Origin: an uncultured Lachnospiraceae bacterium
Lineage (GTDB): Bacteria; Bacillota; Clostridia; Lachnospirales; Lachnospiraceae
Direction of reading: 5' to 3'
DNA length: 5,484 nt
Assembly (NCBI GenBank): GCA_937916415.1
Contig: CALGGH010000090.1
Location: forward strand, 1-5,484
Of this stretch, positions 1 to 4,396 are shown one piece after another (within the stretch, counting starts at the first letter, position 1; the number at the start of each line of letters is the position of its first letter). The position numbers and the translations under genes were made by a program. The notes beneath the pieces are model-generated. The model made no database searches. It saw nothing but the letters and a program-made list of their open reading frames with translations, and was not told the DNA's origin.

Positions 1-34
1 TGTGGGATTCTTCGCTTCGCTCAGAATGACAATG
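1..34. repeat. Copy of a dispersed bacterial repeat (TCATTCTGAGCGAAGCGAAG core)
   Basis: On the minus strand this reads CATTGTCATTCTGAGCGAAG followed by CGAAGAATCCCACA. I recognise the core from memory as a short interspersed sequence found in intergenic DNA of many unrelated bacteria, often as inverted pairs resembling small non-autonomous elements. The sequence shows a 5-bp inverted repeat (ATTCT at 7-11, AGAAT at 23-27) around a TTCGC-TTCGC direct duplication at 11-20. It lies at the window edge, so a partner copy or the other end of an element would be off the window. No coding role is visible, and there is no U-tract to make it a terminator. Confidence 0.6.
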
Positions 35-75
35 CTCGTTAACTTAATGACATTGCATTGTATACATAACAACTT

Positions 76-104
76 ATTTTATCATTTTATAATATCAAGG
101 TCAA
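76..104 (-). promoter_or_regulatory. Candidate sigma-A promoter reading leftward, downstream of alr
   Basis: Minus strand: -35 TTGACC at 104-99, a 17-bp spacer, then -10 TAAAAT at 81-76, in very AT-rich DNA. The spacing is ideal and both hexamers match consensus 5 of 6. It begins 35 bp after the alr stop and points off the left edge, so it would serve the next gene rather than alr. No start codon with a ribosome binding site follows within the window. AT-rich DNA produces such matches by chance, so this is a moderate call. Confidence 0.4.
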
Positions 105-138
105 AAGCTATTTTACTCATAAGGATCAGCTGTTTTAT

Positions 139-1359
139 TCAGGAAAGGTCGGCGTTCGCCCCATCAAACGTCAAACTCTCCCCGTCCAGGATCACGTCCA
201 GCAGTTCTCCGCCTGATACGTAAGCCCTGGGGATGCGCTTGCCCACGTCACAGGCCAGTTCATAGTTGAATCTCCCGCTCAGGTCCCCCAGGTCCTCCAT
301 CGTGATGGTTTCATCCCCGTCCGTGCCGATGAGCGTAACCTTGTCGCCCATGCGGACACCGGGGACGTCGGTCACGTCGATCATGAACTGATCCATGCAC
401 ACCCTCCCGCGGATGGGCACGCGCCTGCCCCTGATCAGAACCTCCCCCCTGCCGGACAGCGACCTGGGATATCCGTCTCCGTAACCTATGGGCACGGTAG
501 CTATCCGCCTTACGGAATCAGTTTCGTAGGTTCCGCCGTAGCTGATCCGGGTTCCGGGTTCCACCGTCTTTACGTAGGAGACATGGCTGATGAGGCTCAT
601 AACCGGCCTTAAGGCCACCGCGTCCCTGCTCACCTCATCGGATGGCCACAGTCCGTAGAGCGTGATCCCCGCCCTGACCAGGTCCATGTTCGCATGCCGC
701 AGTTCCAGTATGCCTGCCGAATTGGAACAATGCAGGCAGGGTATCCTGGTGCCGGTCTCGGCCTCGATTCTGTCGGCAAAAGCCTCGAAAAGCCCGATCT
801 GCCGGTTTGCGTGACTCTTGTCAGCCTCATCCGCCCTGGCAAAATGCGTAAACAGGCCCTCAACCTCGATCATGGGCATGTTCAGTGCTTTTTTAACGAA
901 TTCGAGCCCTTCATCATCCGGCCTGATGCCGATCCGCCCCATGCCCGTATCAACCTTGACGTGGATCTTAGCCGCGCGTCCGCATGCGGATGCCGCTTTT
1001 GACAGTGCCTCCAGCATCTCCTCCGTAAAAGTCGCCGGCCTTACGTCTAAGCTTATCAGCTTTTCATAAGCATATTCAAAGGCATGCCCAAGTATCAGGA
1101 TGGGCTTGCTGCAGCCGGCCCTTCTTAGGCAAAAGGCTTCCTCAGGACACGCCACGGCATAGCCCCATACGCGGTCAATGGTCTCACCGGCCTTAGCGAT
1201 CGGCACCGCTCCGTGTCCGTATCCGTCGGTTTTGATCACGAGCACCATCCCGGTGCCTTCATCCACGTTGTCCAGCATGCTGCTTACGTTGAACCTGATG
1301 GCATCCATGTCTATCAGGGCATAGCCCCTTTTTATCACGTCACATTCTTCCGGTTTCAT
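139..1359 (-). CDS. alr: Alanine racemase (PLP-dependent)
   Basis: Converts L-alanine to D-alanine in the cytoplasm, supplying D-Ala for peptidoglycan. It is a fold-type III PLP enzyme: N-terminal TIM barrel, then a C-terminal beta domain. Numbering from the chosen ATG (406 aa): PLP lysine K43 in VIKTDGYGHG; VKVDTGMGRIG at about 134-144, containing the lysine that is carbamylated in well-studied homologues and the PLP-contacting Arg; SNSAG near 212; catalytic Tyr274 in ISYGGTY; PIGYGDGYPRS near 290; RVCMDQ near 319. All key residues are present and the length is normal or slightly long because of an acidic tail after KRIPRAY. Start choice: ATG 1359 has GGAG five bases upstream. An in-frame ATG at 1380 would add seven residues but has only AGGA at a 3-base spacing, so it is less likely. 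Last gene of the visible operon; in Firmicutes alr often follows nnr (acpS-nnr-alr order). Confidence 0.97.
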   Translation of the reverse strand: MKPEECDVIKRGYALIDMDAIRFNVSSMLDNVDEGTGMVLVIKTDGYGHGAVPIAKAGETIDRVWGYAVACPEEAFCLRRAGCSKPILILGHAFEYAYEKLISLDVRPATFTEEMLEALSKAASACGRAAKIHVKVDTGMGRIGIRPDDEGLEFVKKALNMPMIEVEGLFTHFARADEADKSHANRQIGLFEAFADRIEAETGTRIPCLHCSNSAGILELRHANMDLVRAGITLYGLWPSDEVSRDAVALRPVMSLISHVSYVKTVEPGTRISYGGTYETDSVRRIATVPIGYGDGYPRSLSGRGEVLIRGRRVPIRGRVCMDQFMIDVTDVPGVRMGDKVTLIGTDGDETITMEDLGDLSGRFNYELACDVGKRIPRAYVSGGELLDVILDGESLTFDGANADLS

Positions 1360-1361
1360 GA

Positions 1362-1368
1362 CTTCTCC
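1362..1368 (-). promoter_or_regulatory. Ribosome binding site deciding the alr start
   Basis: The minus-strand sequence GGAGAAG ends two bases before the ATG at 1359; its GGAG core sits five bases from that ATG. It lies inside the short in-frame extension that would result from starting at 1380, which argues that the extension is untranslated leader. Confidence 0.55.
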
Positions 1369-1402
1369 GTTTATTCCCATTCATCCTGCCGGATGGTTCC
1401 TG

Positions 1403-1421
1403 TGAAAGACTGAATCTTTCA
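1403..1421 (-). other. Small hairpin in the nnr-alr gap
   Basis: The transcript would read UGAAAGA, loop UUCAG, UCUUUCA: a perfect 7-bp stem with a 5-base loop. The left arm is the last, slightly diverged unit of the octanucleotide repeat and the right arm is unique sequence. It is AU-rich with two G-C pairs and has no U-tract, so it is not a convincing terminator. It lies about 43 bases upstream of the alr ATG at 1359. Confidence 0.45.
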
Positions 1422-1452
1422 TTCTTTCATTCTTTCATTCTTTCATTCTTTC
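1413..1452. repeat. Octanucleotide tandem repeat spanning the nnr stop codon
   Basis: Plus strand unit ATTCTTTC (minus GAAAGAAT): four perfect copies at 1421-1452, plus a fifth at 1413-1420 with one mismatch (AATCTTTC). The nnr stop TGA (1429-1427) lies within it, and the last residues KNERMKE are encoded by it. Because 8 is not a multiple of 3, the repeat cycles through all three frames in 24 bp, and every frame meets TGA within that span. A change in copy number would therefore hardly alter Nnr but would change the distance between nnr and alr. Confidence 0.9.
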
Positions 1453-3025
1453 TTTCGACTCTTTCGAGCACTCCCCTTATCTCCGCGATGAGGTCGGTGG
1501 CAGTCATGCCGCGCACGCCGTGCCCGGCCGCAGCCGCGTCTCCGCAGAGTCCGTGCAGGTATGCGGCCGTCACCGCAGTCTCAAACAGGTCAGCGTCCTC
1601 CGCATCCTGCACCATCAGGCCAGCGCAGATGCCTGAGAGCACGTCACCCGATCCCGCCGTCGCCATCCCGTTGTTTCCGGACAGGTTGACGTAGATGCGA
1701 TCACCGCATCCCGCTGACGCGATGATGCTCCTCGCATCCTTGGCGATGAGCGTCACGTGCATCCTGTCGGCAAACTCCTGTGGAAAGATGGTCAGGTTCT
1801 CCCTGATCCTGCCTATGGGTTCACCGGACATGTACGAAAGCTCACCCAGGTGCGGGGTCATGATCACGCCGCGTCGCCTGCCGTCGATCAATGCTTCGCT
1901 GATCCCGGGATCATCGGCACATATCTTCAGCGCGTCCGCATCAATGAGCACAGGCTTATCGCCATTCAGGATCACCGTTTCGGTTAGCATCCTGGCATTT
2001 TCATCCAGCCCAAGCCCCGGCCCCGTCAGGATGCCGTCGCACCAGTCCATCCCGTCCAGGACGGCCTGCCTCAGCTCATCCTCAGAAGTTGTCTCATCAT
2101 AAAACCAATGCATGGCCTCGGGAAGGGTCGTCTGCAGCGCCTGCCGGTTGTTTGCGTGAGTGATGATCTTTATCATGCCCGTGCCCGTCTCAAACGCCGC
2201 CCTGGCGGCCATGTAGGCTGCGCCGTATATATCCCGGCTGCCTGCGATGATCAGCAGCCTGCCGTAGGTGCCCTTGTTCGAAAAGGTGCGTCTGGCGGGC
2301 AGGTTAACGTCATTTAAGTCAGTCAGGCACCTGTATACGGGAGCCTGGCCGCATATGCTGAACTCATCGATGCCCATGTCGGCACATACCACCCTGCCGC
2401 AGCTTTCCGCTCCCGGATAAAGCACGTGCGCGAGCTTCCAAAAGCCAAAGGTAATCGTAATGTCCGCATTCACCGAGGGCTGCCGGGGGCCTGTTCCGTC
2501 AGCGTTGACGCCCGAAGGAACGTCCAGCGAAGCCACGTACGAACCCGAATACGAGATCGCGCCCACGAGCCCGTCATACGGATCCGCAAGGGGCCTGGAG
2601 AGCCCGACTCCAAAGACCGCATCCACGATCACCGAAGGCTTAAGCCTGCCGGTCCTTAATTCATCGGACAGCTCAGGTATCTCACTCGTGCTTACGCGTC
2701 GGATCCTTAACCCATAATTAGCCGCTATCCCGGCCTCAAGCTCATTCAGGCTGCTGGCCTTGTCCGGGTTTCCGACCAGTACCGCATCCACCCGATAATG
2801 ACGCTGATGCAGCATCCTGGCCAGTGCCAGGCCGTCACCGCCGTTATTGCCATAACCGCAAATGACCAGGATCGAAGGATCATGCATGTCATGGATTTCT
2901 TCGGTCAATACAAATATTGCGCCGGATGCTGCCCTCTCCATGAGGACAATATCCGGCACGCCCAGTCCTTCGCTCGTAAATCTGTCATAACGCCGCATTT
3001 CTTCGGCCGTAACCAGGTATCTCAT
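1427..3025 (-). CDS. nnr: Bifunctional NAD(P)H-hydrate epimerase / ADP-dependent NAD(P)H-hydrate dehydratase
   Basis: Repairs NADHX and NADPHX, hydrated forms of the reduced nicotinamide cofactors: the N-terminal domain interconverts the R and S epimers and the C-terminal domain dehydrates S-NAD(P)HX using ADP or ATP. The 532 residues match the fused form. Epimerase domain, about 1-220: GYGNNGGDG at 57-65, VDAVFGVGL with D135, SLDVPSGVNADG at 166-177, FWKLAHVLYPG with K197. Linker about 221-248. Ribokinase-like dehydratase domain about 249-520: NKGTYGR at 250-256, GPGLG at 335-339, DADAL at 362-366, TPHLGE at 390-395, and NNGMATAGSGDVLSG with catalytic D461. An oddity is LIAKDA at 426-431 where the family usually has LKGA. 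The last residues are encoded by an octanucleotide repeat. The start ATG overlaps the upstream stop as ATGA, implying translational coupling; GGAG lies 13 bases upstream, a rather long spacing. Confidence 0.97.
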   Translation of the reverse strand: MRYLVTAEEMRRYDRFTSEGLGVPDIVLMERAASGAIFVLTEEIHDMHDPSILVICGYGNNGGDGLALARMLHQRHYRVDAVLVGNPDKASSLNELEAGIAANYGLRIRRVSTSEIPELSDELRTGRLKPSVIVDAVFGVGLSRPLADPYDGLVGAISYSGSYVASLDVPSGVNADGTGPRQPSVNADITITFGFWKLAHVLYPGAESCGRVVCADMGIDEFSICGQAPVYRCLTDLNDVNLPARRTFSNKGTYGRLLIIAGSRDIYGAAYMAARAAFETGTGMIKIITHANNRQALQTTLPEAMHWFYDETTSEDELRQAVLDGMDWCDGILTGPGLGLDENARMLTETVILNGDKPVLIDADALKICADDPGISEALIDGRRRGVIMTPHLGELSYMSGEPIGRIRENLTIFPQEFADRMHVTLIAKDARSIIASAGCGDRIYVNLSGNNGMATAGSGDVLSGICAGLMVQDAEDADLFETAVTAAYLHGLCGDAAAAGHGVRGMTATDLIAEIRGVLERVERKNERMKE

Positions 3026-3666
3026 GTTACCATCTTTTCTCCCTTGATGTCGGGTTTCTTGAGGCCGGTGGGAACGTACTGCATGTCGAAGATGTCTATG
3101 ACCTCAGTTCCAAATATGTCATGCATGTATGAATACAGCCTGTGATTGGCCAGTTCCTTGTCCTGCTTCCTGACCACGTTCTTCTTGAGCTCAACCCTGA
3201 ACTCATCGATCCACCTGCTGATCTCCTCGATCTCCCGTCCGTTTTGCTGCAGGCGGGCATAACAGTTCTCCATGGTCATGATCATCAGTTCCCTGTTGAC
3301 CTGATCTATCATGCGGGGATAGTCCAGCAGCCTGTCCTGGTACTCGTCCGCATGCTCGTTGCATTCCGCGATGAGCTTCTTGTTTTTCTCAACTTCCGCG
3401 GCGGCAGCCTTGTCTCCCTGGGAGGCTGCATCCGCCAGCGTGACCATTTCGTCCAGCAGCTTTTTCTTCAGAGCCTTGACCTTCTTCAGGTCATTGTTGA
3501 CGTTGCCCTGTTCCTTCAGCAGTTCATTGAGTTCTTCGGCCTTGGCCGTTATCTCCTGCGGAATTTCGACTCCGTCAAAAAGCTGGTGCCATTTGTTGTC
3601 CAGCGTAAGCGGAGCTATTCTTTTGCCCTCAAGGGCACTCAAAAAAACAGATTCTTTATCAGACAT
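3022..3666 (-). CDS. Uncharacterised charged helical/coiled-coil protein between rex and nnr
   Basis: I do not recognise a named family for this 214-residue protein. It has no signal peptide and no membrane segment, so it is probably cytoplasmic. After a short N-terminal segment (KRIAPLTLDNKWHQLF, about 15-30) it is strongly charged and helical: about 38-76 with heptad-like leucines (ELNELLKEQ, KALKKKLLDE), an Ala/Lys/Glu-rich middle at 85-100, and about 105-175 including DRLLDYPRMIDQVNRELM and EIEEISRWIDEFRVELKKN. The tail (HRLYSYMHDIFGTEVIDIFD, 175-194) looks more globular and may be a conserved signature. The pattern suggests an antiparallel coiled-coil hairpin. It starts 4 bp after the rex stop and ends in a 4-bp overlap with nnr, so it is almost certainly a real, co-translated gene. 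Its ATG has only a weak purine-rich GGAAGAG upstream, inside the rex 3' end. The location suggests a role tied to Rex or Nnr, but that is inference. Confidence 0.88.
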   Translation of the reverse strand: MSDKESVFLSALEGKRIAPLTLDNKWHQLFDGVEIPQEITAKAEELNELLKEQGNVNNDLKKVKALKKKLLDEMVTLADAASQGDKAAAAEVEKNKKLIAECNEHADEYQDRLLDYPRMIDQVNRELMIMTMENCYARLQQNGREIEEISRWIDEFRVELKKNVVRKQDKELANHRLYSYMHDIFGTEVIDIFDMQYVPTGLKKPDIKGEKMVT

Positions 3667-3670
3667 GTGA

Positions 3671-4303
3671 TCACTCTTCCAGATCCCTGAGATTGTACGA
3701 CAGCTTCATCAGGCTGTCGGACAGGGGTACGTTCTCAACCCTGACGTTGTCAGGCACGTCAAGGTCCACGTGGGCAAAGTTCCATATCCCCTTGATGCCG
3801 CTCCTGACCAGCCTGTCCGCCACGAGCGTGGCAGCATCCTTGGGTATGGTCAGCACCGCGATGTCTATCGCATTTGCCCTGATGAAATCCTCAAGCTCGC
3901 TCATGGGCCTCACGGGCATGTTCCTCACCACTACGCCCTGCATGTGGGGATCCGAATCAAACAGCCCCCTGGTATGGAATCCGCGCCTGTCAAAATTGAC
4001 GTAATTAGCCAGTGCCTGTCCCAGGTTCCCGGCACCGATGATGATCAGGTTGTGCCTCTTGTCGAGACCAAGGATGTGACCTATCTCATCATAGAGATAG
4101 TCCACGTTGTACCCATATCCCTGCTGGCCGAATCCTCCGAAATTATTGAGGTCCTGCCTTATCTGCGATGCGGTGACGCGCATAAGGCGGCTCAGGTCCT
4201 GACTGGATATCCTTTCTATTCCCTGATCCTTCAGTTCTCCCAGGAACCTCAGGTATCTGGGCAGCCTGCTTATGACGGCTTGTGAGATTTCCCGGTTTTC
4301 CAT
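3671..4303 (-). CDS. rex: Redox-sensing transcriptional repressor Rex
   Basis: Rex dimers bind operators when NADH/NAD+ is low and release DNA when NADH binds, derepressing fermentation and NADH-reoxidation genes in anaerobes. The 210 residues are a usual Rex length. Winged-helix DNA-binding domain about 1-80: SRLPRYLRFL at 12-21, the recognition region TASQIRQDLNNFGGFG at 44-59, then QQGYGYNV wing residues at 60-67. Rossmann domain from about 84: IIIGAGNLGQAL at 87-98 is the dinucleotide-binding glycine motif, GLFDSDP at 113-119 has the acidic residues at the end of strand 2 expected for NAD(H) rather than NADP(H), and WNFAHVDLDVP is at 174-184. The C-terminal helix NVPLSDSLMKLSYNL (191-205) is the domain-swapped dimer segment. 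Start: ATG 4303 has GGAGG eight bases upstream; a TTG directly before it (4306) is in frame but unnecessary. First gene of the operon, with its own promoter and a candidate Rex site, consistent with autoregulation. Confidence 0.97.
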   Translation of the reverse strand: MENREISQAVISRLPRYLRFLGELKDQGIERISSQDLSRLMRVTASQIRQDLNNFGGFGQQGYGYNVDYLYDEIGHILGLDKRHNLIIIGAGNLGQALANYVNFDRRGFHTRGLFDSDPHMQGVVVRNMPVRPMSELEDFIRANAIDIAVLTIPKDAATLVADRLVRSGIKGIWNFAHVDLDVPDNVRVENVPLSDSLMKLSYNLRDLEE

Positions 4304-4311
4304 CAAAAGTT

Positions 4312-4316
4312 CCTCC
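4312..4316 (-). promoter_or_regulatory. rex ribosome binding site
   Basis: Minus-strand GGAGG (in GGGAGGA) lies eight bases before the ATG at 4303. That spacing favours ATG 4303 over the adjacent TTG at 4306, which would be only five bases away. It is the strongest Shine-Dalgarno sequence in the window. Confidence 0.75.
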
Positions 4317-4330
4317 CATGATCACCAAAA

Positions 4331-4359
4331 AGGATATCATATTGTTAAATTTATGTCAA
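4331..4359 (-). promoter_or_regulatory. Promoter of the rex-orf-nnr-alr operon
   Basis: Minus strand: perfect -35 TTGACA at 4359-4354, 17-bp spacer, -10 TATCCT at 4336-4331 (4 of 6 matches to TATAAT). The start point would fall near 4324, leaving a leader of roughly 20 nt that carries the GGAGG site. A closer -10 match, TATGAT at 4341-4336, is only 12 bp from the -35 and therefore unlikely to pair with it. The -35 and spacer are covered by a candidate Rex operator. Confidence 0.6.
4342..4359. promoter_or_regulatory. Candidate Rex operator (ROP) over the rex promoter
   Basis: Plus strand TTGTTAAATTTATGTCAA. The clostridial Rex consensus, as I recall it, is TTGTTAA-N4-TTAACAA. The left half matches 7 of 7; the right half (ATGTCAA) matches 4 of 7, keeping the outer CAA. 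The box overlaps exactly with the TTGACA -35 hexamer and spacer, where a bound dimer would block RNA polymerase. The imperfect half may reflect a compromise between operator and -35 box. Autoregulation by Rex is known in several Firmicutes; here it is inferred. Confidence 0.5.
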
Positions 4360-4396
4360 ACTGACGGCAATTCTGCTTCTCCCGTTTTGCTCATGT

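Noticed and set aside
58..72. TTGTATACATAACAA as a second Rex operator.
   Set aside because: It is 15 bp rather than 18 bp, only the outer four pairs are symmetric, and it lacks the TTGTTAA-N4 spacing.
82..120. 12-codon minus-strand ORF (MSKIAFDLDIIK) after alr.
   Set aside because: No Shine-Dalgarno sequence, very short, in AT-rich DNA, and overlapping the promoter-like sequence.
103..136. AAAAGCT ... AGCTGTTTT as a terminator for alr.
   Set aside because: The stem is short with a bulge and AT-rich, with an 18-base loop; it is not a convincing intrinsic terminator.
2..223. Plus-strand 73-residue ORF at the left edge.
   Set aside because: It runs through the dispersed repeat and antisense into alr, has low-complexity Ser/Pro content, and no family resemblance.
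1360..1380. Start of alr at ATG 1380 (413 residues).
   Set aside because: Its AGGA is only three bases from the ATG, whereas GGAG is well placed for ATG 1359; the seven extra residues show no family similarity. Not excluded.
3142..3690. 182-residue plus-strand ORF rich in Leu and Val opposite the coiled-coil gene.
   Set aside because: It is the antisense shadow of a charged helical protein, which gives hydrophobic reverse-frame translations; no ribosome binding site and no known motif.
3770..4285. 171-residue plus-strand ORF opposite rex.
   Set aside because: Antisense shadow of a clearly conserved rex coding frame; the composition is not that of a plausible protein.
4143..4340. 65-residue minus-strand ORF beginning upstream of rex.
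   Set aside because: It is out of frame with rex and overlaps its DNA-binding domain; the GGAGG site serves the rex ATG, and the encoded residues match nothing.
4356..4394. 12-codon minus-strand ORF (MSKTGEAELPSV) between the surface-protein gene and rex, as a possible leader peptide.
   Set aside because: No ribosome binding site, and it would lie upstream of the predicted rex transcription start, with its stop overlapping the -35 box.
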